Below are positions 27,528 through 35,527 of a stretch of 64,000 bases of DNA, piece after piece. The notes below the pieces were generated by a model. The model did not search any database. It saw only the letters and a program-made list of their open reading frames with translations, and was not told the origin of the DNA. The stretch is taken from NCBI RefSeq assembly GCF_003752595.1, contig NZ_RKIJ01000010.1, positions 62,001 to 126,000 on the forward strand. Reading direction: 5' to 3'. Position numbers and translations under genes: made by a program. This DNA is from Cellulomonas sp. PhB143. GTDB taxonomy: Bacteria; Actinomycetota; Actinomycetes; Actinomycetales; Cellulomonadaceae. The number at the start of each line of letters is the position of its first letter. The stretch's first letter is position 1.

Positions 27528-27813
27528 CAAGATCGCGCCGATCCATCCCGGTGAGGTGCTCATGGAGGACTTCATCGAGGGCCTCGGCATTACGCAGAAC
27601 AAGCTTGCCGTGTCGATCGGTGTGCCGCCGCGTCGGATCAACGAGATCGTGCACGGCAATCGCGCGGTCACGGCCGACACGGCCCTGCGGCTCGGCAAGT
27701 ACTTCGGCACGTCCGCGCAGTTCTGGCTCAACCTGCAGACGCACTACGACCTGGACCTGGCAGAGGATCGCGTGTCGGAACAGATCGACGCGATCACGCC
27801 GATCTCGGCATGA
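27514..27813 (+). CDS. higA: HigA-type antitoxin, XRE helix-turn-helix
   Basis: 99-residue antitoxin and probable autorepressor. HPGEVLMEDFIEGLGITQ and RRINEIVHGNRAVTADTALRLGK hold the helix-turn-helix (residues ~22-75), followed by the HigA-typical FGTSAQFWLNLQTHYDL. I start it at the TTG at 27514 because a strong GGAGGAGGT (27497-27505) lies 8 bases before it; an ATG at 27487 lacks such a site and would add nine residues. The gene overlaps the end of higB by 14 bases and the start of the HIT-like gene by 4. Confidence 0.88.
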   Translation: MTTTDKIAPIHPGEVLMEDFIEGLGITQNKLAVSIGVPPRRINEIVHGNRAVTADTALRLGKYFGTSAQFWLNLQTHYDLDLAEDRVSEQIDAITPISA

Positions 27814-28304
27814 TCGGCTGGCGAGAAGACCGGGTCCAGGCGGCGAACCAAGGGCGCAACCCGACGGTGCTCGCGGAACTGACCGCTTCGTACGCGGTGA
27901 TAGGCGACGTGCAGTTCCTCCCTGGCTACGCGCTCGCGCTGACGAAGGTCCCCGGCGTCGACAGGCTCTCTGACCTGCCGCGATCCGAACGGCTCCGGTA
28001 CCTCGCCGACGTCGACCTCGTCGCCGACGCCGTCGAGGTGGCGTGCCGGCGGCTCGATCCCGCTTTCCGACGGGTCAACGTCGAGATCCTCGGCAATACG
28101 GACGCGTTCCTGCACTGTCACATCTGGCCGCGCTACGAGTGGGAGCCGCCGACGATCGTCGGCAAGCCCGTGTGGTTGTACCCCGCCGAACGGTGGCGTG
28201 ACCCTGCGACGGCCTTGGGGCCCGGTCACGACGAGCTTCGCGCTGTGCTGACCGCAGAGGTGGACTCACGACGGGATGCGGTGGAGTTCCGGTTCAACGT
28301 CTAG
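27810..28304 (+). CDS. HIT-like protein, third gene of the higBA operon
   Basis: 164 residues of HIT-superfamily type. NVEILGNTDAFLHCHIWPRY corresponds to the HIT motif region (usually N-E-LGN-PHLH-H-PR), but the first histidine of the HxHxH triad is replaced by Phe (F-L-H-C-H) while the central and last histidines remain. If active it would hydrolyse or transfer nucleotidyl groups (Ap4A-like substrates); that is inference. The ATG overlaps the higA stop. The last seven codons, VEFRFNV plus stop, are the displaced 3' end of ychF. The native C-terminus of this protein before insertion was therefore probably different. Confidence 0.75.
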   Translation: MIGWREDRVQAANQGRNPTVLAELTASYAVIGDVQFLPGYALALTKVPGVDRLSDLPRSERLRYLADVDLVADAVEVACRRLDPAFRRVNVEILGNTDAFLHCHIWPRYEWEPPTIVGKPVWLYPAERWRDPATALGPGHDELRAVLTAEVDSRRDAVEFRFNV

Positions 28305-28306
28305 CG
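28280..28306 (+). repeat. right direct repeat of the ychF-end island (attR-like)
   Basis: Second copy of the 27-base repeat: GGTGGAGTTC, then CGGTTC, then AACGTCTAGCG. Its codons CGG and TTC are normal for the host, so this copy looks like the original chromosomal end of ychF. Confidence 0.8.
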
Positions 28307-28383
28307 ACCTCGGGCGGAGCACCTCGGGGGAGCGGGAGCCCGCGGAGTCCTGGACGACGTGCACGTCGCGCTCGGGCAGCGCC

Positions 28384-29614
28384 CTACCCACTCGTGCGCA
28401 CGGCGGTGCGCGCTTTCTTCGTGCCGGCGTGCAGCGCACCCACCGCGTCCGACCCCTCGTACGCGGAGGCGACGCGCTCCGCCCGCGCCTCCTCACGGGC
28501 GTGCAGACGCCCGCAGACGAACGTCGGCTCACCACCGCCCGCGTCGGCGGCCCGCGCGAGGCCGAGCAGCTCGCTGCGGCTGACCATGGTGTCCTGCAGT
28601 TCGCCGAGCCGGGAGGTGACCCGGCGGGCGTCCCGGACGAGCCGGCGGGCGGCCTTCCCGCCCACGGGCTCGACCGCTTCGGCGGCGTACCGCAACCGCT
28701 TCGCGGCCTTGCGGGCCGAATGCAGCGCCACGGCGGCGTCGTCGGCCGCAGCGGCCGCCTCGGCGCGCCGGCGGAAACGCTTCATCTCCTTGCGCAGTCG
28801 CGCCGGAGCGACCTCGCGCGCCGACGGCGCGGCCAGGTCCGTCCACGGAGGCTCGGCGGTCAGCCGCTCCAGCCTCTCGCGCAGCCGGAGGTGGCGGGGC
28901 GACCCCAGTGCCGCCCGCAGCTCAGGCTCGCCGCGCCCGTCGTAGGTCGGGCGCCCGGCCGAGCGCGCCGGCGAGCCAGTGCAGCTCGCCGCGCAGCGGG
29001 TCGGTGACGTCACGCTCGAGGACGGGACGGACGGTGGCCAGCAGCGCACGGAGGCGCCGGCATGCGAGCCGCATGTCGTGGACGGCCCCGTCGTCGCCCT
29101 GCCGGGCACCGACGTCGCTCAGCGCCAGGATCCGCAGCTGCTCCACGAGGCGCGCGCGGACCAGCCGGGCGACAGGCTTCGTGCGCCGCGGACGCGGAGG
29201 CGGCGCCGGTGCCGCGGCGCGGTCGCCGAGCACCCGGTCGATCTTCCGGGCCACGCCGACGTCCGGCGTCGACGTGACGTCGTCGTCGGCGAGCTCGAGG
29301 AGCGCCTTGGGCGGTCGGGCGGTCGCGCTCCCGAGCGGTCGCCGGATCTCGAGGCGCGCCTCTCCGGACGGGACCTTGAGGTGCCATCCCTCGTCGGCGC
29401 CCCGGCGCCCCGGCGCACCGGCGCCCCGGTGCGCCGGCGCAGGCTCACCCCGGCTCTGCGTCAGCACGAGGCCCGCGGTGTCGAGGTAGACGGCGTCCAG
29501 GTCGACGGACGGCTCGCCCCGGACCTGCTGGACGGCGTCCAGGGCGCCGAGGTCGGGCACCTCGGCATCGGCGTCGGGCGCCTAGGTGGTCTCGGCCTCG
29601 CGGTGCGTGCTCAT
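28384..29614 (-). pseudogene. CYTH-CHAD domain protein, broken
   Basis: By family a polyphosphate-associated protein with a triphosphate-binding CYTH domain followed by a CHAD helical domain. The intended start is an ATG at 29614 with GGGGAG before it, but a TAG at codon 11 (29582-29584) interrupts an otherwise continuous N-terminus (MSTHREAETT, stop, APDADAEVPDLGALDAV). Near 29448 the expected SLRRRTG stretch is in another frame beside a CCGGGGCG-type repeat. The CHAD domain begins with VHDMRLACRRLRALLATVRP, then shifts frame near 28940 with about 35 residues missing, and resumes with LRKEMKRFRRRAEA, SARKAAKRLRYAAEAVEP. Three independent lesions make sequencing error unlikely. Confidence 0.75.
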
Positions 29615-29795
29615 GCGGTCTCCCCCCCCGGGGCGCGGATCTCGCCCGCCCTGCTACGGACGTCTGGTCGACCCGGCGCTCAGGAGCGTCGCCGGGGGCC
29701 GGTGCTCTCGCCCGGTTGTGCCCCTCGTCACCCTCGGCCAGTCTGGTCGCAGGTGAGCCCGCTGCCGACGGGCTCCCGACGACGGGAGGACGACC

Positions 29796-31607
29796 GTGAG
29801 CGAGCCCTCGAGGACGCCGGGCGCCGAGGACGCGCCGGAGCCGGCCGTCGCCCCGGACGACAGCGCGTCGGCCGGGCCGGCCAGGCGCCCCGGGCTGCAC
29901 TCGGTCGCGCGGCGGGTGTTCATCCCCTCGGCCGCCCTGATCCTCGTCTTCGTCGCGTTCACGCTGATCTTCACGGACACGATGACGTCGGTGATGGCCA
30001 CCCTGCAGCGCGACGTGGTCGGAGGGTTCGGCTGGTACTACATCCTGCTCGTCGCGGTGTTCGTCGCGGTGGCGATCTGGATCGGGGTCAGCCGGTTCGG
30101 CGACATCGTGCTCGGCCAGGACGACGACGAGCCGGAGTTCTCGATGCCCGTCTGGTTCGCGATGCTGTTCGCGACCGGGATGGGGATCGGGCTCGTGTAC
30201 TGGGGCGTGGCGGAGCCGCTCTCGCACTACGTCGACCCGAAGCCGGGCGTCGAGGGCTCGCCGTCGAGGCTCGCCCAGCAGGCGCTGTCGCAGAGCTACG
30301 TGCACTGGGGGATCCACGCGTGGGCGATCTACGTGATCGTCGGCCTGGCTCTCGCGTACTCGATCCACCGCAAGGGCCGGCCCGTGTCCATCCGCTGGGC
30401 GCTGGAACCGGTCCTCGGTGACCGGGTCAAGGGGTGGTGGGGGGACGCGATCGACGTCGTGGCGATCATCGGCACGGTGTTCGGCGTCGCGACGTCCTTG
30501 GGCTTCGGCGTGCTCCAGATCAGCGCGGGCCTCGAGTACGAGGACGTGGTGGACTCCAGCACCACCCTGCAGATCGTGCTCATCGCCTTCATCACGGGAA
30601 TCGCGACCCTGTCGGTCGTCTCGGGGCTCGGCAAGGGCATCAAGTGGCTGTCCAACGGGAACATGATCGCCGCCGCGTTCCTCCTGGTCGTCGTCCTGGT
30701 GCTGGGCCCGTCGCTGTTCCTGCTGGAGAACTTCGTCCAGTCGATCGGCTACTACCTGGCGAACGTGCTGCAGATGACCTTCGACAACACGGTGTTCCAG
30801 GGCGAGGCCGGGCGCGACTGGCAGGCGTCGTGGACGACGTTCTACTGGGGCTGGTGGATCTCGTGGGCGCCGTTCGTCGGCGTGTTCATCGCCCGGATCT
30901 CCAAGGGCCGCACGGTGCGCGAGTTCGTGGCGGGCACGCTGCTGGTCCCGACGGTCGTGACGTTCCTCTGGTTCTCCGTGATGGGCGGCAGCGCGCTGTA
31001 CCGCAACATGTTCACGGACGACCCGGTCTCGGGGGCCTCGATCGCCGCGGGCAACGGCGTGGACCAGGACACCGCGCTGTTCGACGTCCTCAGCGCGCTG
31101 CCCGGCGGCTCGATCTGGGTGGGTCTCGCGATCATCCTGGTGGCGCTCTTCTTCGTCACGTCCTCGGACTCGGGCTCGCTCGTCGTCGACATGCTCGCCT
31201 CGGGAGGCGACCCGAACCCGCCGGTCTGGAGCAGGATCTTCTGGGCGGTCACGGAGGGGCTCGTCGCGGCGGCGCTGCTGCTGGCGGGGGGCCTGGACGC
31301 GCTGCAGACGGCGGCGATCCTCATCGCCCTGCCGTTCTCCTTCGTGACGATCGGGATGCTCGTCTCCGTCCTCAAGGCGTTCCGCGAGGAGCACTCGGTG
31401 ATGGTCCGGGCGGAGCGCCGCGCAGTGCACGAGCGCCTGACGACCAGCGTCTCGTCGAGCGTCACGGACACCATCACCACGCAGTTCGGGGAGTGGTTCG
31501 GTGTGGGCTCTGCGATCGCCGGGCCGACGTCGACGCACCGCGGACGGGGCGGACGGCGTCGCGTCCGGGGAGCCGAGGGCGCCGAGGACGTGCCGAATGG
31601 GTCATAA
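29796..31607 (+). CDS. BCCT family osmolyte transporter (betaine/carnitine/choline)
   Basis: Sodium- or proton-coupled uptake of betaine-like compatible solutes. 603 residues with about twelve membrane segments. The family signatures GMGIGLVYWGVAEP and FYWGWWISWAPFVGVFIARIS are complete, including the tryptophan-rich substrate box. Cytoplasmic N- and C-terminal tails (C-terminus rich in arginine: RGRGGRRRVRG) resemble the osmosensing tails of BetP-like carriers. GTG start with GGGAGG upstream. It stands alone; the neighbouring opp operon starts 243 bases later. Confidence 0.94.
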   Translation: MSEPSRTPGAEDAPEPAVAPDDSASAGPARRPGLHSVARRVFIPSAALILVFVAFTLIFTDTMTSVMATLQRDVVGGFGWYYILLVAVFVAVAIWIGVSRFGDIVLGQDDDEPEFSMPVWFAMLFATGMGIGLVYWGVAEPLSHYVDPKPGVEGSPSRLAQQALSQSYVHWGIHAWAIYVIVGLALAYSIHRKGRPVSIRWALEPVLGDRVKGWWGDAIDVVAIIGTVFGVATSLGFGVLQISAGLEYEDVVDSSTTLQIVLIAFITGIATLSVVSGLGKGIKWLSNGNMIAAAFLLVVVLVLGPSLFLLENFVQSIGYYLANVLQMTFDNTVFQGEAGRDWQASWTTFYWGWWISWAPFVGVFIARISKGRTVREFVAGTLLVPTVVTFLWFSVMGGSALYRNMFTDDPVSGASIAAGNGVDQDTALFDVLSALPGGSIWVGLAIILVALFFVTSSDSGSLVVDMLASGGDPNPPVWSRIFWAVTEGLVAAALLLAGGLDALQTAAILIALPFSFVTIGMLVSVLKAFREEHSVMVRAERRAVHERLTTSVSSSVTDTITTQFGEWFGVGSAIAGPTSTHRGRGGRRRVRGAEGAEDVPNGS

Positions 31608-31640
31608 AGGTCGCCGTCAAGTGTCCACCGGATCACGGAA

Positions 31641-31658
31641 CGGTAACGGTTGTTACCG
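31641..31658. promoter_or_regulatory. candidate operator upstream of the opp operon
   Basis: Perfect 7-bp arms CGGTAAC and GTTACCG with a 4-base spacer lie about 70 bases upstream of a TAGGCT -10 (31728-31733). A related half-site GATAACGG follows near 31673. This is the clearest regulator-binding candidate before oppA; the regulator is unknown. Confidence 0.45.
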
Positions 31659-31727
31659 GCCAGTACCGATGCGATAACGGAGCCACGGCAATCATCGCGA
31701 ACGGGACCAACCGTGCGCGCACCGTCG

Positions 31728-31733
31728 TAGGCT
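31728..31733 (+). promoter_or_regulatory. -10 element for oppA
   Basis: TAGGCT; a transcript starting about 7 bases later would have a leader of roughly 110 bases before the AGGAGG-preceded oppA start. Confidence 0.4.
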
Positions 31734-31850
31734 CACGCCGTCCGAACGTAAGGTCACGCTGCGAGTCCGGGACATCCTGACCTGGGAGCCCCCGCGTGAC
31801 CCGTGGTCCCGTCGACGGAGCGATCCACCGTCGATGTCCTAGGAGGAACA

Positions 31851-33482
31851 GTGAAGATCCAGCGTTTCGCAGGGCTGACGGCGGTCGTTGCCGCCGGTGC
31901 CCTCGCGCTCACGGCCTGCTCGAGCTCGTCGGACGACGACTCCAGCAGCAGCGACAGCGCGTCGTCCGGTACCAGCACCGGCATCGTCTCGGTCAACGGC
32001 ACCGAGCCGCAGAACCCGCTCATCCCGGCCAACACCAACGAGGTGGGCGGCGGTCTGCTCCTCGACCAGCTCTTCTCCGGCCTCGTGTACTACGACGCCA
32101 AGGGTGCGACGCACAACGAGGTCGCCGAGTCGATCGACTCCGACGACCAGCAGACCTGGACGATCAAGATCAAGGACGGGTGGACGTTCTCGGACGGCAC
32201 CCCGGTCACGGCGTCCAGCTTCGTCGACTCGTGGAACTGGGCAGCGCTGCTCAGCAACGCCACGCTCTCGAGCTACTTCTTCGACGACATCGAGGGCTTC
32301 AGCTACGACAAGGAGTCCGCGCTCAAGGGCCAGGGCCTGAACGTGGTCGACGACCACACCTTCACGGTCAAGCTCAAGCAGCCCGAGTCGGACTACCCCC
32401 TGCGCCTGGGCTACTCGGCCTTCTACCCGCTGCCCGAGTCGTTCTTCGACGACACGGACGCGTTCGGGGAGAACCCGGTCGGCAACGGCCCGTACCTCCT
32501 CGACAAGTGGACGCACGACGCGGAGGCGACGTTCAAGCCGAACCCGGACTACAAGGGTGAGCGCACGCCGAAGAACGGCGGGATCGACGTGAAGTTCTAC
32601 CAGACCGAGGACTCGTCCTACAACGACCTGCTCTCCGGCCAGCTGGACATCGTCACGAACATCCCCGCGAGCGCCTTCGACACGTTCAAGGACGACCTCG
32701 GCGACCGCGCCGTGAACCAGCCGGCCGCGATCTTCCAGTCGTTCACCATCCCGCAGACCCTTGCCCACTTCAAGGGCGAGGAGGGCAAGCTGCGCCGCGC
32801 CGCGATCTCCGAGGCGATCGACCGCAAGACGATCACCGACGCGATCTTCGCGGGCACCCGCACCCCGGCGAAGGACTTCACGTCGCCGGTCATCGACGGC
32901 TGGTCCGACTCCATCCCGGGCAACGAGGTCCTCGACTTCGACGCCGCCAAGGCCAAGGACCTCTGGGCCCAGGCCGACGCCATCTCGAAGTGGCCGGCGG
33001 ACGACACGTTCACGATCGCGTACAACTCCGACTCCGACCACCAGGCCTGGGTCGACGCCACGACGAACTCGATCAAGAACGTCCTCGGCATCAAGTCCGA
33101 GGGTCAGCCGTACCCGTCCTTCGCGGACCTCCGCCAGGACATCACGGACCGCAAGATGAAGGGCGCGTTCCGTTCCGGCTGGCAGGCGGACTACCCGTCG
33201 CTGTCGAACTTCCTCGGCCCGCTCTACAAGACCGGTGCCGGCTCGAACGATGGTGACTACTCGAACAAGGACTTCGACGCCCTGCTCGACCAGGCCGGTG
33301 CTGCCAGCAGCATCGACGACGCGAACAAGCTCTACCAGCAGTCCCAGGAGATGCTCTTCAAGGACCTGCCCGCGATCCCGCTCTGGTACTCGAACGTGAC
33401 GGGCGGCTCCGCCGAGACCGTCGACAACGTCGAGTTCGGGTGGAACAGCGTTCCGATCCTGTACGAGGTCACGAAGAACTGA
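31851..33482 (+). CDS. oppA: oligopeptide ABC transporter substrate-binding lipoprotein
   Basis: Extracellular peptide-binding protein of the SBP_bac_5 family, 543 residues. Signal peptide with lipobox ALTAC (residues ~19-23) followed by a serine/aspartate-rich linker. VTASSFVDSWNWAAL and NPVGNGPYLLDKWTHD are typical OppA segments (the GPY-L motif). The GTG start is fixed by AGGAGG at 31841-31846; an upstream in-frame start at 31803 is unsupported. First gene of oppABC(DF). The hairpin after the stop probably gives extra oppA transcript, as is usual for binding proteins. Confidence 0.93.
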   Translation: MKIQRFAGLTAVVAAGALALTACSSSSDDDSSSSDSASSGTSTGIVSVNGTEPQNPLIPANTNEVGGGLLLDQLFSGLVYYDAKGATHNEVAESIDSDDQQTWTIKIKDGWTFSDGTPVTASSFVDSWNWAALLSNATLSSYFFDDIEGFSYDKESALKGQGLNVVDDHTFTVKLKQPESDYPLRLGYSAFYPLPESFFDDTDAFGENPVGNGPYLLDKWTHDAEATFKPNPDYKGERTPKNGGIDVKFYQTEDSSYNDLLSGQLDIVTNIPASAFDTFKDDLGDRAVNQPAAIFQSFTIPQTLAHFKGEEGKLRRAAISEAIDRKTITDAIFAGTRTPAKDFTSPVIDGWSDSIPGNEVLDFDAAKAKDLWAQADAISKWPADDTFTIAYNSDSDHQAWVDATTNSIKNVLGIKSEGQPYPSFADLRQDITDRKMKGAFRSGWQADYPSLSNFLGPLYKTGAGSNDGDYSNKDFDALLDQAGAASSIDDANKLYQQSQEMLFKDLPAIPLWYSNVTGGSAETVDNVEFGWNSVPILYEVTKN

Positions 33483-33492
33483 CCCCGCGCTG

Positions 33493-33537
33493 CCGCCGCG
33501 TCGGTCCGGGCCCCCCGGGCCCGGACCGACGCGGCGG
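33493..33537 (+). terminator. 21-bp perfect hairpin between oppA and oppB
   Basis: Arms 33493-33513 and 33517-33537 pair perfectly with a 3-base loop just after the oppA stop. It can act as a partial terminator or as an mRNA-stabilising stem that raises oppA over oppBC(DF). A new -10 follows at 33563. Confidence 0.8.
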
Positions 33538-33562
33538 TTCGCCGTTCGCAGACGTGCGGAGA

Positions 33563-33568
33563 TAGGGT
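33563..33568 (+). promoter_or_regulatory. -10 element for oppBC(DF)
   Basis: TAGGGT, about 57 bases before the oppB ATG, downstream of the oppA hairpin. It suggests that the permease and ATPase genes have an independent promoter. Confidence 0.4.
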
Positions 33569-33624
33569 GCCATGCACCCCGCGTACGTCTGCCGCACGGC
33601 GACGACCGGAAGAAAGGCATCCTG

Positions 33625-34551
33625 ATGGCGTGGTACGTGGCCCGTAGGGTCCTGCAGCTCATCCCCGTGTTCCTCGGGGCGACGCTGCTCATCTATTCTT
33701 TGGTCTTCCTGCTCCCCGGCGACCCGATCCAGGCGCTCGGCGGAGAGCGTGGTCTGTCACCCGCGGTGGCCGATCAGCTCAGGGCCCACTACAACCTGGA
33801 CAAGCCGTTCATCGTCCAGTACCTGCTCTACCTCAAGGGTCTGTTCTCGTTCGACCTGGGCGTCTCGTTCTCGGGCCGTGAGGTCTCGGACATCATCGCC
33901 CAGGCGTTCCCCACGACCCTCGAGCTGGCCGTGATGGCCCTGATCATCGAGGCCGTCCTCGGCATCGGTGTCGGCCTGATCGCCGGCCTGCGCAAGGGCG
34001 GGATCTTCGACGCGACGTTCCTCGTCGTCTCGCTGCTCGTCATCGCGGTCCCGATCTTCGTGATCGGCTTCGTCGCCCAGTTCGTCTTCGGCGTGAAGCT
34101 CGGCTGGTTCCCGACGACGGTCGGCTCCGACGTCTCGGTGTACACGCTGATGCTGCCGGCGCTCGTGCTCGGATCGGTCTCCTTCGCCTACGTGATGCGC
34201 CTGACGCGCACCACCGTCGCGGAGAACCTGTCGGCCGACTACGTCCGCACGGCGACCGCGAAGGGCCTCGGGCGGCGCCGCGTGATCAACGTCCACGTCC
34301 TGCGGAACTCGCTGATCCCCGTCGTGACCTTCCTCGGCGTGGACCTGGGAGCCCTGATGGGCGGCGCGATCGTCACCGAGGGCATCTTCAACGTCCCCGG
34401 GATCGGGAACGCGCTGTACCACGCGATCAAGGCGCAGGACTCGCCGTCCGTCGTCTCCATCGTCACGGTGCTGGTGATCGTCTTCCTGCTCGCCAACCTG
34501 CTCGTGGACCTGCTCTACGCCGTGCTCGACCCGAGGATCCGTTATGCCTGA
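33625..34551 (+). CDS. oppB: oligopeptide ABC transporter permease OppB
   Basis: Inner-membrane permease, 308 residues, six predicted segments. The first segment begins MAWYVARRVLQLIPVFLGAT, typical of DppB/OppB. The EAA-like loop is YVRTATAKGLGRRRVINVHVLRNSLIPV. The C-terminus LLVDLLYAVLDPRIRYA is the standard DppB ending. The ATG has AAAGG upstream. The gene overlaps oppC by 8 bases. Confidence 0.94.
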   Translation: MAWYVARRVLQLIPVFLGATLLIYSLVFLLPGDPIQALGGERGLSPAVADQLRAHYNLDKPFIVQYLLYLKGLFSFDLGVSFSGREVSDIIAQAFPTTLELAVMALIIEAVLGIGVGLIAGLRKGGIFDATFLVVSLLVIAVPIFVIGFVAQFVFGVKLGWFPTTVGSDVSVYTLMLPALVLGSVSFAYVMRLTRTTVAENLSADYVRTATAKGLGRRRVINVHVLRNSLIPVVTFLGVDLGALMGGAIVTEGIFNVPGIGNALYHAIKAQDSPSVVSIVTVLVIVFLLANLLVDLLYAVLDPRIRYA

Positions 34552-35527
34552 GAACATCCCGACCGGCGTCTCGGCCGCCGAGCGCACGGTCCGCCCGACC
34601 CAGATGCACTTCTTCGCACAGGAGGACCAGCCGATCGCGCTGGCGTCCGTCGATGCGCCGAAGGAGGACGTGCCTCCCACCAGCCTGTGGAAGGACGCCT
34701 GGAACCAGGTCAAGGTCCGGCCCCTCTTCTGGGTCTCCGCGGCGCTGATCCTGCTCGTCGTGCTCGTCGCGGCGTTCCCGCAGCTGTTCACCTCGGTGGA
34801 CCCGCGGCAGTGCGACCTCGTCGACAACTACGGCCCGCCGTCCGACGGGCACCCGTTCGGGTTCACCCGGCAGGGCTGCGACATCTACTCCCGCGTGATC
34901 TACGGCGCGCGCGCGTCGGTCGTCGTCGGCCTCGTCACGACGATCGGTGTCGTGGTCCTCGGCGCGATCATCGGCGGGATCGCGGGCTTCTACGGCCGGT
35001 GGGTCGACTCGGTCCTCTCGCGCATCGGCGACATCTTCTTCGCCATCCCGCTGCTGCTCGCGGCGATCGTGGTCATGTCGGTGCTCTCGGACGACCGCAA
35101 CGTCTGGACCGTCTCGGGGGTCCTGATCATCTTCGGCTGGCCGCAGATCGCCCGGATCACGCGCGGCGCGGTGCTCACGGTGCGCAGCTCGGAGTTCGTC
35201 ACGGCGTCCGAGGCGCTCGGGCTCTCCCGGCCGGGCATCCTGGCGCGGCACATCATGCCGAACTCGATCGCCCCGATCATCGTCATCGCGACCGTGTCCC
35301 TGGGGACGTTCATCGTGGCGGAGGCGACGCTGTCCTACCTGGGCATCGGCCTGCCACCGACGACGGTCTCGTGGGGCGGCGACATCTCGCTCGCCCAGTC
35401 GGCGATCCGGACGAACGCCCAGGTCCTCTTCTACCCGGCAGGAGCCCTGGGCCTGACCGTCCTGAGCTTCATGATGATGGGCGACGTCGTGCGCGACGCC
35501 CTCGACCCGAAGGCGCGTAAGCGATGA
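34544..35527 (+). CDS. oppC: oligopeptide ABC transporter permease OppC
   Basis: Second permease, 327 residues. A 65-residue cytoplasmic N-terminus precedes the first membrane segment (LFWVSAALILLVVLVAAFP). FGFTRQGCDIYSRVIYGARASV and the loop FVTASEALGLSRPGILARHIMPNSI are typical of DppC/OppC. It ends [14 protein letters not shown]. Overlaps both oppB and the ATPase gene, so the set is translationally coupled. Confidence 0.94.
   Translation: MPENIPTGVSAAERTVRPTQMHFFAQEDQPIALASVDAPKEDVPPTSLWKDAWNQVKVRPLFWVSAALILLVVLVAAFPQLFTSVDPRQCDLVDNYGPPSDGHPFGFTRQGCDIYSRVIYGARASVVVGLVTTIGVVVLGAIIGGIAGFYGRWVDSVLSRIGDIFFAIPLLLAAIVVMSVLSDDRNVWTVSGVLIIFGWPQIARITRGAVLTVRSSEFVTASEALGLSRPGILARHIMPNSIAPIIVIATVSLGTFIVAEATLSYLGIGLPPTTVSWGGDISLAQSAIRTNAQVLFYPAGALGLTVLSFMMMGDVVRDALDPKARKR

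Larger units (their letters stand above)
27188..28306. mobile_element. small genomic island (higBA-HIT) inserted at the 3' end of ychF
   Basis: About 1.1 kb bounded by 27-bp direct repeats derived from the ychF 3' end. It carries a HigB-type toxin, a HigA antitoxin and a HIT-like gene in one overlapping operon. Base composition is visibly lower in GC: two 60-base rows counted by hand give 40/60 (27241-27300) and 37/60 (27421-27480), versus 46/60 in a typical host row (44041-44100). There is no integrase, transposase or inverted-terminal repeat inside, so it is either a passively mobilised cassette or the remnant of a larger integrated element. Confidence 0.75.

Noticed and set aside
27188-28306. 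The island as an integron gene cassette (RYYYAAC-like GTTTAAC and GTTCAAC occur in the repeats).
   Set aside because: No partner GTTRRRY core or attC-type folded repeat is present, and RYYYAAC is common by chance. The coding-end direct repeats fit 3'-end integration better.
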